Below are positions 8,082 to 15,988 of a DNA stretch of 55,862 nucleotides, piece after piece. The first letter of the stretch is position 1. Each line of letters opens with the position of its first letter. The notes under the pieces are model-generated. The model was not told where the DNA came from and did not search any database. It saw only the letters and a program-made list of their open reading frames with translations. The translations under genes were made by a program, and so were the position numbers. The DNA is from CAYZBF01 sp964476585. Its GTDB lineage: Bacteria > Hydrothermota > UBA3072. The DNA lies in assembly GCA_964476585.1 (NCBI GenBank), contig CAYZBF010000012.1, positions 1 through 55,862 of the forward strand, given 5' to 3'.

Positions 8082-8559
8082 AAACATAGATTCCTTTGAA
8101 AGAGAATATCAAAAGATAAAGAAGAACTTAGAGAAACTATGTATAGAGACAAAGGCTTCAGCAGTCTTGCTTATCGATAAGGCTGGACAACTTATAACAT
8201 CTTCAGGTGATACCTCTTCTCTTGATATACCATCCTTTGCAACTCTTTCAGCGGCTGATTTTGCAGCCACTTCAAACCTCGCAGATCTTATTGGTGAACA
8301 TGACTTCTCCACTCTGTTCCATCAGGGAATAGCGAAGAGCATATATGTCTCCTTAATTGCAGATCAAGTAATATTGGCTGTAATCTTCCCCAAAGAAACT
8401 ACACTTGGTTTGGTCAGGATTAAAGTCAGGAAAGCATCAGAAGAAATGGAGATCCTCTTCCAGAATATATTCGCTGAACTTGAAAGCGAATATGTAGGAA
8501 CAGTTGACCAGGAGTTCATTGATGAAGCAGAATCGGAACTTGATAGCCTTTTTGAATAA
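8071..8559 (+). CDS. mglB: MglB-type roadblock/LC7 domain protein
   Basis: A roadblock/LC7-fold protein. In Myxococcus and Thermus, MglB is the GTPase-activating partner of MglA. The fold is visible from ASAVLLIDKAGQLITSSG through HDFSTLFHQG to LGLVRIKVRKA. The proposed start is TTG 8071 with AGGAG nine bases upstream, giving 162 residues, the usual MglB size. The frame is open back to about 8014, so a longer form cannot be excluded. The C-terminal tail is acidic (DEAESELDSLFE). The mglA gene follows 15 bases later. It is a clear paralogue of the protein at 40157-40636; both share the xDFxxxF...TTLGxVR core. Confidence 0.85.
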   Translation: MGAENIDSFEREYQKIKKNLEKLCIETKASAVLLIDKAGQLITSSGDTSSLDIPSFATLSAADFAATSNLADLIGEHDFSTLFHQGIAKSIYVSLIADQVILAVIFPKETTLGLVRIKVRKASEEMEILFQNIFAELESEYVGTVDQEFIDEAESELDSLFE

Positions 8560-8574
8560 TGTTATGGTGAAAAT

Positions 8575-9153
8575 ATGTCTTTGATTAATTACGCATCCAA
8601 GGAAATAAACTGTAAGATTGTATATTATGGGCCTGGACTTGGCGGAAAGACCACCAATATCAAATATATATATTCAAAAGTAGAGCCTCAGAGCAGGGGC
8701 AGGCTGATGAGCCTCGACACCGAACTGGATAGAACCCTCTTCTTTGATTTTCTCCCGGTGAACCTTGGTACGGTTAAAGGATTCCAGGTTCACTTCCATC
8801 TCTACACAGTTCCGGGTCAGGTCTATTACAATGCCTCTCGAAAACTTATACTTAAGGGAGTAGATGGGCTGATTTTCGTATCCGATTCACAGATAGAGCG
8901 CTTTGATGATAATATTGAATCGTTGGAGAATCTAAAAGAAAATCTAAGTGAATATGGTAAGAAACTGGAAACCATACCCATGGTAATTCAGTATAATAAA
9001 CGTGACCTTCCTAACATTGTTTCAATAGCAGAATTGGAAGAAACCTTAAATTCAAGAGGATTATTCTCATGTGAGGGGGTAGCTGTGGATGGGATTGGCG
9101 TATTCGAACCTCTTAAATCCGTATCTAAAGAAGTCTTAAGAAATCTCAAGTAG
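8575..9153 (+). CDS. mglA: MglA-type Ras-like GTPase
   Basis: A 192-residue single-domain small GTPase of the bacterial MglA family. The P-loop is GPGLGGKT (residues 19-26), the switch II region carries the MglA-type TVPGQVYYN and the base-recognition motif is NKRD (140-143). MglA sets cell polarity and controls gliding or type IV pilus motility in Myxococcus and related systems. It is paired with the roadblock protein upstream, forming an MglB-MglA module. Its 3' end overlaps the convergent glycosyltransferase gene by 18 bases. Confidence 0.94.
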   Translation: MSLINYASKEINCKIVYYGPGLGGKTTNIKYIYSKVEPQSRGRLMSLDTELDRTLFFDFLPVNLGTVKGFQVHFHLYTVPGQVYYNASRKLILKGVDGLIFVSDSQIERFDDNIESLENLKENLSEYGKKLETIPMVIQYNKRDLPNIVSIAELEETLNSRGLFSCEGVAVDGIGVFEPLKSVSKEVLRNLK

Positions 9154-10302
9154 GTCTCTTATCTTCTCCGGGTAGATCCTTTGCCAGCTATATCGTCTAA
9201 TAACTTCATGACGATCTTTCAAGGTCGGGGATTTTTCTAACAATAAAGATATCTTCTCTGCGACTATAGTTGGATCCTCTCCTAAATCAAAGAATATAAC
9301 ATTTTGGAAATTCTCCCCTAATTCTCTTAAGGGTGGAATATCCGAAAGTGCAGCAGGTATTCGCATAAGTGCTGCTTCGAGAGCTGGCAGTCCAAATCCT
9401 TCCATTCTGCTTGTCATGAGGAGAAGATCGCCCAGGAAATAGAATGGATATATCTCTTCAATAGGACACAAATCTCCAAAGAATATCAAAGAAACACCCT
9501 TTTTATCGGAGAATTTGCATAGCTCGTCTTTATAAGAAGAGAATGCAGGATTATGGGGATCAGGTGGCGCAGATAAGAGTAATAAGGGATCTCCCTCCAA
9601 TTCTCCTACGATTTCAATGGCAAATTCGAAATTCTTCCTTCTTGTCAGCCTCGAAGGATATATTATAACGGGATAATGTGACAGAACATTTAACTCTTTT
9701 GCAGTTTTTTTTATATCAGCAGGAAGTGGCATATAAGGATCTATACCATTGGGAATAACAGTTACCCTACTTTCATCTATTGAAAGAAAATCAATGAGTA
9801 GTTCCTTCCTGTATTTAGTGATAGTAACATATTCAAGATCTTCCAATGGTTCAGTTATATATTCAAGCGGAGTATTCTTAGGGTCTGGTAGATTATATGT
9901 GGGGTCTATATAAGATATATCATGCACCCACGCAATAGTCCTTATATCCTTTGCCAAGTTAGTAAGAGCTGCCGTAGCAACGAGGTTAAAATGCATAGTA
10001 AAGATGTTATGGACAATCAGGACATCGGAAGTTGAAATTTCCAGATATAGTTTGCTCCTAAGGGCTTCTACCTTATCCTTAAAGTCATCCGGCTCTCTTC
10101 CCTTTAGTATTTCTTGTTGAATTTTATTATAATAAGTTGCTTTGAGTTCAGGAATTAAAACATCAGGTTTTCCATCACCCGCGATTATCTTCACATCCAC
10201 CCCATCCTGCTTCATTAGTTCTCTATGTTTAGAAATTATAAACTCCACTCCACCAACAACAGGTAAAGCGGAATAATGAACTATAGAGACTACCCCTGCC
10301 AT
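9136..10302 (-). CDS. Glycosyltransferase family 4 protein
   Basis: A 388-residue GT-B glycosyltransferase. The N-terminal acceptor domain has the typical opening HYSALPVVGGVEFIISKH. The C-terminal donor domain has VIIYPSRLTRRKNFEFAIEI and the GT4 signature SRMEGFGLPALEAAL with its paired glutamates. No signal peptide or membrane helix, so it is cytosolic. It is the last gene of the minus-strand operon and overlaps the upstream GT78-like gene by 13 bases. Placement suggests it adds a sugar to the product of the two upstream transferases, for example a mannosyl-glucosylglycerate-type solute. The substrate cannot be read from the sequence. Confidence 0.85.
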   Translation of the reverse strand: MAGVVSIVHYSALPVVGGVEFIISKHRELMKQDGVDVKIIAGDGKPDVLIPELKATYYNKIQQEILKGREPDDFKDKVEALRSKLYLEISTSDVLIVHNIFTMHFNLVATAALTNLAKDIRTIAWVHDISYIDPTYNLPDPKNTPLEYITEPLEDLEYVTITKYRKELLIDFLSIDESRVTVIPNGIDPYMPLPADIKKTAKELNVLSHYPVIIYPSRLTRRKNFEFAIEIVGELEGDPLLLLSAPPDPHNPAFSSYKDELCKFSDKKGVSLIFFGDLCPIEEIYPFYFLGDLLLMTSRMEGFGLPALEAALMRIPAALSDIPPLRELGENFQNVIFFDLGEDPTIVAEKISLLLEKSPTLKDRHEVIRRYSWQRIYPEKIRDLLEIS

Positions 10303-11519
10303 CGCTTGAGAAGATAGTCTTTAAGCTCCTCAAATGTGACTGCAGCCGCCTCCACAAGAGACTCGAATTCATCACTGTCCATATCACTGGATGCATGGTA
10401 GAGAGATGCAACCCGGAGATTATATAGAGGTAACATTGTACCAACTAATTTCACATGATGTCGCTCCCAGTGATGGAAGGTTGATGCAAAGTCATATACA
10501 ATCCTTGCCCAGTTTTCATGGGAAAGGAGGCTAAAATCCTCTTTTTTAGAGATCTTTTCAAGGAGTACGAAATCTTCTGGATTGAGAATTTCCTCCCACA
10601 GCGGTTTAAATTCAATATATCCATACTTAAAGGAATCACAGAGGGAATTCAGGTCTATACCAAACTCTTCTGGTTTAAGGCCTATATCCTTTCCCAGTAT
10701 ATCTACAGGACTTGACCCATGAACTGCCTTCCAAACCTCCTCATAGTCTTCCATCAATTCAAAGGTTGTGATCACCACTTCACGAAACATAGGACCCAGA
10801 TGCATGGAGGGATCCTTTACCTCATGTAATTTTGCCCCCAATCTCGCCTGTCCTAACTTATACCCATTCTTCACTGCTGTGGTAGTTATCCAGGTATCAA
10901 TCCCAAAGCGGGCTACATCAGTGTCCCAGCGTTCATCATCTAAAAGAGATCTCACCATCCTTCCGGAGAAAGCAAAATCTCCACCAATTGGTTGTCTCAC
11001 TTGCTTACCATATAACGCTCTGATTAACATATATGCTATATTGTTTGTAATTGTGGCATCATATTTATACCTCTTATAGTAAGGTGCAAGATAGTCATAG
11101 TTATCTTTGATTATAGGAGATATTAGATTCAAAATCCAATCAGGCCCAATAGAATGAAGATCCGAGTCTAACATAAGGGTAACCCGAGCTTTTAGCAAAT
11201 CGGATGCCTCTAAAATCCCCCGAACTGCCGAACCCTTTCCAGGTAACCCCCTGTATATACCCACTGCTTTCTCTATAAAGGGAGGTAATTCGCTAGCTTC
11301 GGCTACCTCCCTTGTATCATCTACAGAACCACCATCGGATATGAGAACAAGCACCTTTAAACCCCCCCAGTGTGTCTTTAGGCCTTTGCCCACTTGCTTG
11401 ATTACAAAGCCTATTGTCTTATCTACATTATATGAAGGGATTCCAACTAAAATGTCAACATTCTCTATTTCTTCCAATCTTTTCATAAAATCATCTCTTA
11501 TTGCTGTTAAGTATCTCAA
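10290..11519 (-). CDS. GT-A glycosyltransferase resembling mannosylglycerate synthase (GT78-like)
   Basis: A 409-residue GT-A transferase. LPGKGSAVRGILEAS and LMLDSDLHSIGPDWI (the metal-binding DxD-like site), then QPIGGDFAFSGRMV and FGIDTWITTTAV, follow the order seen in mannosylglycerate synthase of Rhodothermus marinus (GPDWI, QPLGGE, GIDTL) as I recall it. The C-terminal extension after residue ~280 also fits that ~400-residue family. It lies one base downstream of the GT81-like gene and overlaps the GT4 gene. Likely product: a glycosylated glycerate or phosphoglycerate osmolyte. A more general GT2 role is possible. Confidence 0.7.
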   Translation of the reverse strand: MRYLTAIRDDFMKRLEEIENVDILVGIPSYNVDKTIGFVIKQVGKGLKTHWGGLKVLVLISDGGSVDDTREVAEASELPPFIEKAVGIYRGLPGKGSAVRGILEASDLLKARVTLMLDSDLHSIGPDWILNLISPIIKDNYDYLAPYYKRYKYDATITNNIAYMLIRALYGKQVRQPIGGDFAFSGRMVRSLLDDERWDTDVARFGIDTWITTTAVKNGYKLGQARLGAKLHEVKDPSMHLGPMFREVVITTFELMEDYEEVWKAVHGSSPVDILGKDIGLKPEEFGIDLNSLCDSFKYGYIEFKPLWEEILNPEDFVLLEKISKKEDFSLLSHENWARIVYDFASTFHHWERHHVKLVGTMLPLYNLRVASLYHASSDMDSDEFESLVEAAAVTFEELKDYLLKRWQG

Positions 11520-11520
11520 T

Positions 11521-12735
11521 TTACCTCCCGTTTAACCGCTCTATTATATCCGGTAAACGCCTATCCAATAAATCAGGTATCGCAGAATCTATCCGCCCCC
11601 ATTTGGGTATCAGTGGCGAACCCATTGGGTATTCACTGAATTCGTTTGCTGCAACCTCAAGGGCATAAGCGAATTTCTCGATCGCCCTGGACTCTCTGTG
11701 CCGATCATAACTAAGACCATTTATCATAGCTTCATCCTTATATTTATCTACAAATTGTTTTGCCACATCGCAATAAGTAAGTTTAAGGGTCCTGATAAGA
11801 TGAGGAGCCAGGATTATACCCTCCTCTGAAAGAATCCTAAAGAATGCCCTTGCTATATCAATCGCCATCCTCATAATCCCTGAATGGAGGTCTTCCATAT
11901 TGAAATCCTGATGCTTGTGATCATACCGGTCAATAAGGTCTACCTGACAAATGTGAGAGAGGCTTGTAGAATCGTATACCTCCCGGAGCATACCGATTTC
12001 GAAACCCCAATCTGAAAAAAATTGTATTCTCCTCGCAAGCTCTATTACCATTGCAACTTCTCCAGAAAGAGGATAACGGAAAGAATCTAAATACTCAAAG
12101 AACTCCCTGTATCCAAATATTCTCTTAAATGCTCTTATGAGCGGTGTGAAGAACAACCGCACCACTCTTCCATGCAACATGTTGGTTACCCTTGAATAAT
12201 ATCCCTTGGCAAAATCATAATTGAGACGTTTTGATAGAACAGGATATATAAGACGCGCTAATATATCCCTCGAGTAGGTCCGGATGTCACAATCATGAAG
12301 GGCAACCATATAGGCCTCACCCTTAGCGAGGATGTAACCAAGGGCAGTCCATATTCCCCGACCTTTACCCTGGGAACCCGGGTCTAAACCTTTCTCTCTT
12401 AGTTCTTCATATATATCCTGAATTTCAGGAGAATCGTTCCATATAACAGTGCTCTTAGTTGAAAGCATCGAAAAAAAATCCTTTGCATATTCAAATTGAT
12501 CCTTATTAGCTCCATCAAGGCTAACAACGACTTCGTGGATATAATCTACTCCTTTCAAAACCTCTATTATACTTGAAAGAGCTTTCTTCTTCAATTCCAG
12601 GAATAAAGATGGAAGTAAGAGAGCAAGCTTTCTTTGGTTAGAAATTGAACGAATTTTATCCTCCAAATCTTCCAAGCAGTATCCAGGCAATCTATGGAGT
12701 GTTGTTATTATGCCGTTTTGGAAAAAATCACCCAT
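11521..12735 (-). CDS. Glycosyltransferase resembling glucosyl-3-phosphoglycerate synthase (GT81-like)
   Basis: A 404-residue GT-A protein. GKGRGIWTALGYILAKGE is followed by MVALHDCDIRTYSRDIL (DxD-type site), FAKGYYSRVTNMLHGRVV and RYPLSGEVAMVIELA, with WGFEIGMLREVYD further on. This order of motifs is that of GpgS/MpgS-type synthases, which transfer glucose or mannose from an NDP-sugar to 3-phosphoglycerate. The adjacent HAD gene, similar to mannosyl-3-phosphoglycerate phosphatase, supports the two-step synthase/phosphatase route. It overlaps that gene by 8 bases. The donor sugar (UDP-/GDP-glucose or GDP-mannose) is not decided here. Confidence 0.75.
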   Translation of the reverse strand: MGDFFQNGIITTLHRLPGYCLEDLEDKIRSISNQRKLALLLPSLFLELKKKALSSIIEVLKGVDYIHEVVVSLDGANKDQFEYAKDFFSMLSTKSTVIWNDSPEIQDIYEELREKGLDPGSQGKGRGIWTALGYILAKGEAYMVALHDCDIRTYSRDILARLIYPVLSKRLNYDFAKGYYSRVTNMLHGRVVRLFFTPLIRAFKRIFGYREFFEYLDSFRYPLSGEVAMVIELARRIQFFSDWGFEIGMLREVYDSTSLSHICQVDLIDRYDHKHQDFNMEDLHSGIMRMAIDIARAFFRILSEEGIILAPHLIRTLKLTYCDVAKQFVDKYKDEAMINGLSYDRHRESRAIEKFAYALEVAANEFSEYPMGSPLIPKWGRIDSAIPDLLDRRLPDIIERLNGR

Positions 12736-13441
12736 TTATCTCCTCTAATACCTTTTTAACTGCCATCTTCCAAACCTTAGGCCCGTATTTGCTAAAACTC
12801 CTATACTTTGAACTACTTTCACTATTAAGTGTAACAGGATAATCACATCCGTCAAGCATCTCGTAATCATTCTCGCTATCACCAATGCCAATTGCATAAC
12901 CACCCAAGTGATCCCGGATTATTCTGACAGCCTTTCTTTTTGAACATCCCTTTGAAATCTGATAAAATCTCCCTCCCCAATTAACAGAATATCCAAGAGA
13001 GTGGAGTCCTTTTAAAAGTTCATCATGATTGCCCCTTATGACCCTAAAGGGTTCGGAGAATTTTCTTTCTTTCGCAAGGGGGATAAGATGTTCTGGAAGA
13101 TTTGTTAATCTTTTAATCTTCTTATTTTCCATCTCACTAAAAAGCTCAATTTCAACATCGCTTTTCCCTGCAATCTCTTTTAGTTCGGCTTTGATTACAT
13201 CTGAACCTGTTCCGAATCCATACCTCTCTGTGCCAACTGACACAAGACAACCATTTTCTGCAGCATAAGTAGCCTCTATCCCCAGTTCCACAAGGTGATA
13301 TAGGATTTCTTTTTCGGTTTTACTGGAAACTATAGAAAGCAGTACCCCCTTGTTTATCAAACTTCCAACAAAATCTCGAAGCACTAAAGCTGTGTACCTG
13401 GAATCGAGCATGCAATTATCGAGGTCTGAAAAGATAATCAA
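12728..13441 (-). CDS. HAD-IIB phosphatase, mannosyl-3-phosphoglycerate phosphatase-like
   Basis: A 237-residue HAD hydrolase. Motif I is FSDLDNCMLD with Asp6 as nucleophile and Asp8 as acid, motif II is in SIVSSKT and motif IV is GIGDSENDYEML. AENGCLV, ERKFSEPFRVIRG and WGGRFYQISKGCSKRKAV are the substrate-side signatures of the mannosyl-3-phosphoglycerate phosphatase branch. Expected reaction: removal of phosphate from glycosyl-3-phosphoglycerate to give glycosylglycerate. It sits between purB (4-base overlap) and the GT81-like synthase, as expected for a compatible-solute pathway. Confidence 0.8.
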   Translation of the reverse strand: MIIFSDLDNCMLDSRYTALVLRDFVGSLINKGVLLSIVSSKTEKEILYHLVELGIEATYAAENGCLVSVGTERYGFGTGSDVIKAELKEIAGKSDVEIELFSEMENKKIKRLTNLPEHLIPLAKERKFSEPFRVIRGNHDELLKGLHSLGYSVNWGGRFYQISKGCSKRKAVRIIRDHLGGYAIGIGDSENDYEMLDGCDYPVTLNSESSSKYRSFSKYGPKVWKMAVKKVLEEING

Positions 13442-14727
13442 CCAAGTACTCTCTTGTAGATCTCATCCTCGTTTTTTAGATAAAGTTCAAGGTCAAAGAG
13501 CAAGTCAAACTCCTCTTTAGTGAAAACATTTGATAACCCCTTATCCTTCTTTAATCTCTCCTTGAAGTTTCCCCCATGTTCCCAGACCTCCATTGCATTT
13601 TCCTGAACGATCCTGTATGCTTCTTCCCTTGCAATATCTTTATCGAGGAGAGCAACGAGAACCCTTTGTGAAAAGATAAGCCCATTTGTGAACTCAAGAT
13701 TCCTCTTTATGTTTCCAGGATAGACATTGAGATTCTCCAGAATAAAGATTAGTTTACGAAGCATATATACAATAAGTTCAGTTGAATCCGGGAAATAGAT
13801 CCTCTCCGCTGCGGAATGAGATATATCCCGTTCATTCCATAGGGGAATATTCTCAAGTGAAACTGAGAGATAGGAACGTAATAATCTACTCATTCCACAG
13901 AGGCGTTCACAGATAATAGGATTCCTCTTGTGTGGCATTGCTGAAGAGCCCTTCTGGCCTTTCCTGAAAGGTTCTTCCAGTTCCCGTATCTCTGTCCTCT
14001 GCAAATGACGGATCTCCTGGGCTATATGTTCAATAACAGAGCCTATCATAGAAAGAGAAAACATATATTCTGCATACCTATCTCTCGGGATTACCTGAGT
14101 AGAAATTGGCTCTGGCTTCAAATCGAGTTCCTCTAAAGCCATCTCTTCTATTTCAGGACCCAGATAAGCAAAATTCCCTACAGCCCCTGAGATCTTACCA
14201 TATTTCATTTCCTCGGATGCCCTCATAAACCTTTGCCATGCTCTTTTCATCTCAGAATACCAAGAAAGTATCTTAAGGCCAAGTGTTGTTGGCTCTGCAT
14301 GAACACCATGGGTTCTACCTATTATGGATAATCCCTTATACTGGAGTGACTTCTCTTTCAAGACCTGCAGGGTCTTTCCCAATTCTTCTTCTATAATAAT
14401 AGATACATCCTTGAGGAGGAGTGCAAAAGCTGTATCTACTACATCTGAGGAAGTTAGCCCCTGATGAAGAAAACGTGCTTCATCGCCACTGTTCTCGCCG
14501 ATAGCCAGAATGAATGCGATAACGTCATGATGAGTTCTCTTTTCAATCTCTTCTATTCGACCCACTGTAAATTTGGTCCCTTTTAAGCTTTGCATTGTTC
14601 CTTTTGGTATTTCTCCTCTTTCTTCTCTGGCGGAAAGAACGGCGAGTTCTACCTCAAACCACTTTTTGAATTTGCTTTCATCAGACCATATATTGTGAAT
14701 TTCTGCTACTCTATACCTTTTAATCAC
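13438..14727 (-). CDS. purB: Adenylosuccinate lyase
   Basis: A 429-residue member of the fumarase/aspartase superfamily. It cleaves SAICAR and adenylosuccinate, releasing fumarate, in purine synthesis. The superfamily signature GSSAMPHKRNP is intact. GRTHGVHAEPTTLG carries the catalytic His region and LHQGLTSSDVVDTA is present. Length matches bacterial PurB. It overlaps both neighbours by four bases (the lipoprotein upstream and the HAD gene downstream). No other purine gene is in the window, so its place in a solute operon looks like operon packing. Confidence 0.95.
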   Translation of the reverse strand: MIKRYRVAEIHNIWSDESKFKKWFEVELAVLSAREERGEIPKGTMQSLKGTKFTVGRIEEIEKRTHHDVIAFILAIGENSGDEARFLHQGLTSSDVVDTAFALLLKDVSIIIEEELGKTLQVLKEKSLQYKGLSIIGRTHGVHAEPTTLGLKILSWYSEMKRAWQRFMRASEEMKYGKISGAVGNFAYLGPEIEEMALEELDLKPEPISTQVIPRDRYAEYMFSLSMIGSVIEHIAQEIRHLQRTEIRELEEPFRKGQKGSSAMPHKRNPIICERLCGMSRLLRSYLSVSLENIPLWNERDISHSAAERIYFPDSTELIVYMLRKLIFILENLNVYPGNIKRNLEFTNGLIFSQRVLVALLDKDIAREEAYRIVQENAMEVWEHGGNFKERLKKDKGLSNVFTKEEFDLLFDLELYLKNEDEIYKRVLG

Positions 14728-15275
14728 TTATCCTCCCAAAGATTATTAATATACTCTTCTATCTCTGCACATATCTCTTCATCATGGATTTCAATATTTA
14801 CCTCGTTATTATATTCAAGGGCAGAAGTAGTCCAGTTCGTAGAACCAAGGAGTGCCGATTCTCCATCAAATATAACACATTTTGCATGGGTTGTAATAGT
14901 TTCACCATCAAAAGAAGCCGCGATATCATACTTTTCTAAAGAGTCTATAAACTCCCCATTATACTCATTAAGCGATGAATCCCAGTTACTCTCTTCAAGA
15001 AGCACGCGTACCCGAAGCCCCCTTTGTTTGGCACTTACCAAGTCGTCAAGAATCATATTGACCTGTGTCTCATGGGCTTTGTGAAACTTTGCAAGATAGA
15101 TAACCGCCGCGATACTCTCCTCTGAGCTCTCTGCTAAACGGTGAAACGCTGGATAATAATCCCTGTTTGACACAAATCGAATCTCCTGATACTCTTTGGT
15201 ATCCTTGAAGCATCCAACTGAAACAATTCCCAAAAGGATTAAAATAGCCAAGGAACCCGTTGGGAACATCTTCAT
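14724..15275 (-). CDS. Phospholipase D-like (HKD) lipoprotein, possible nuclease
   Basis: A 183-residue protein with an N-terminal hydrophobic segment ending in a lipobox, VSVGC, so a likely lipoprotein. One HKD motif is complete: HAKCVIFDGESALLGSTNWT, with His, Lys, Asp and the GSxN tail. Single-motif members of this family (Nuc/EndA type) work as dimers and cleave DNA phosphodiesters; some bacterial PLD-like proteins act on lipids. First gene of the minus-strand operon. Its ATG at 15275 coincides with the predicted +1 of the promoter at 15282-15309, suggesting a leaderless message. A second ATG lies at 15269. Confidence 0.82.
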   Translation of the reverse strand: MKMFPTGSLAILILLGIVSVGCFKDTKEYQEIRFVSNRDYYPAFHRLAESSEESIAAVIYLAKFHKAHETQVNMILDDLVSAKQRGLRVRVLLEESNWDSSLNEYNGEFIDSLEKYDIAASFDGETITTHAKCVIFDGESALLGSTNWTTSALEYNNEVNIEIHDEEICAEIEEYINNLWEDK

Positions 15276-15281
15276 ATAAGA

Positions 15282-15309
15282 ATTATAATCAAATGATATT
15301 TGATGTCAA
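15282..15309 (-). promoter_or_regulatory. Perfect-consensus promoter of the PLD-purB-glycosyltransferase operon
   Basis: On the minus strand TTGACA (15309-15304), a 16-base spacer and TATAAT (15287-15282) are both exact consensus hexamers. With standard spacing +1 falls on 15275, the A of the first codon, leaving no room for a ribosome binding site. Confidence 0.8.
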
Positions 15310-15351
15310 GAAGAAAGAGAAGACTCCCGTCACTTCATTGTAAAATGTTCA

Positions 15352-15381
15352 CCCCGTTAGATAATTGCATATCTAACGGGG
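15352..15381. repeat. Perfect 12-bp inverted repeat with 6-base loop
   Basis: CCCCGTTAGATA (15352-15363) pairs exactly with TATCTAACGGGG (15370-15381) around the loop ATTGCA. No T-run follows on either strand, so it is not a typical intrinsic terminator. It could be a REP/MITE-type palindrome, an RNA hairpin or a protein-binding site. Confidence 0.75.
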
Positions 15382-15525
15382 CAAGAAATGAAGAATGCAA
15401 AATGCAAAATTATAATCTTTATACTTCAGGAAAGAAATGAGTAGGGGTGCGTTCTTTCTAGAGTGCAACGCCAATGACGTTGCAAAACTGTTTCTTAGCA
15501 AAATGGCAGGCTTTGGATTGCGTAG

Positions 15526-15553
15526 AGACAAGGCACTGCCTCGTCTTCTTTTT
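15526..15553 (+). terminator. Possible Rho-independent terminator
   Basis: AGACAAGGCA (15526-15535) pairs with TGCCTCGTCT (15537-15546), allowing one G-U pair, followed by TCTTTTT. The shape is that of an intrinsic terminator on the plus strand, but no plus-strand gene ends nearby. It could terminate an unannotated RNA or be part of a repeat. Confidence 0.35.
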
Positions 15554-15600
15554 GTAAAAGAGAGATATGTCCGTTTTGCGCTGTTTGTGCTTTTTTAATG

Positions 15601-15629
15601 TTGACAAAAAAGTATATCAGTTATACTTT
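15601..15629 (+). promoter_or_regulatory. Promoter with overlapping 8-bp palindrome (putative operator)
   Basis: TTGACA at 15601-15606 and TATACT at 15622-15627 with a 15-base spacer. Within it AAAGTATA (15609-15616) and TATACTTT (15622-15629) form a perfect palindrome around TCAGT. A repressor dimer bound there would cover the -10, so the Cas6 fragment and the unknown gene downstream may be under negative control. Confidence 0.55.
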
Positions 15630-15692
15630 ATTTAATATGTATTCTTTTTTCTTTCTTAATAGGCGAAATGCTTGAAGATCTAAGCTATAAGG

Positions 15693-15926
15693 ATGCGGAT
15701 TCAGTTTTCTCCTGTCAATAAAAAGATAGAAATTCCAGTAAATTACAACAAGGAGGGCGAGGAGAAATTCCTCATAAAAGGTTGGCTTGGAGTATACAGG
15801 GTCAAATCACATCCTGAACTTATAAAACTTGCCTGGGATGCAGGCATCGGCTCCAAAAACCCCCAGGGTTTTGGGATGTTTGAGATACTGGATGAAAAGC
15901 AAAAAGAGAGCACCGATATATCGTAG
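15693..15926 (+). pseudogene. Cas6 remnant: C-terminal part of a CRISPR repeat endoribonuclease
   Basis: A 77-residue ORF. KFLIKGWLGVYRVKSHPELI and then KLAWDAGIGSKNPQGFGMFE reproduce the C-terminal core of Cas6 proteins, ending in the glycine-rich GIGxKxxxGFG loop. Cas6 proteins are usually about 200-260 residues, so the N-terminal RAMP domain with the usual catalytic residues is missing. A stop lies only four codons upstream in frame, at 15681. No CRISPR array or other cas gene is visible nearby. It is best read as a decayed orphan fragment, though a short expressed protein is possible given the promoter at 15601. Confidence 0.65.
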
Positions 15927-15988
15927 AAAGATAATTACGAGGTAAGAATTGAAATTTGTAGATTATTTTGGAGGAGAAAAATGATAAA

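Larger units (their letters stand above)
15310..15692 (+). other. Intergenic stretch of 383 bases with several inverted repeats, no gene recognised
   Basis: No convincing ORF on either strand. It holds a 12-bp perfect hairpin (15352-15381), a 7-bp inverted repeat (15464-15484), a hairpin followed by a T-rich run (15526-15553) and a promoter with overlapping palindrome (15601-15629). The density of inverted repeats beside a broken cas6 suggests remnants of mobile DNA. A small RNA ending at the T-rich hairpin is possible but unsupported. Confidence 0.5.

Noticed and set aside
9136..9153. Frameshift or gene fusion at the mglA/glycosyltransferase junction
   Set aside because: The 18-base overlap is between convergent 3' ends; both proteins have normal C-termini.
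15310..15600. CRISPR array near the Cas6 fragment
   Set aside because: Several inverted repeats are present, but no direct repeat of about 25-40 bases recurs at regular spacing.
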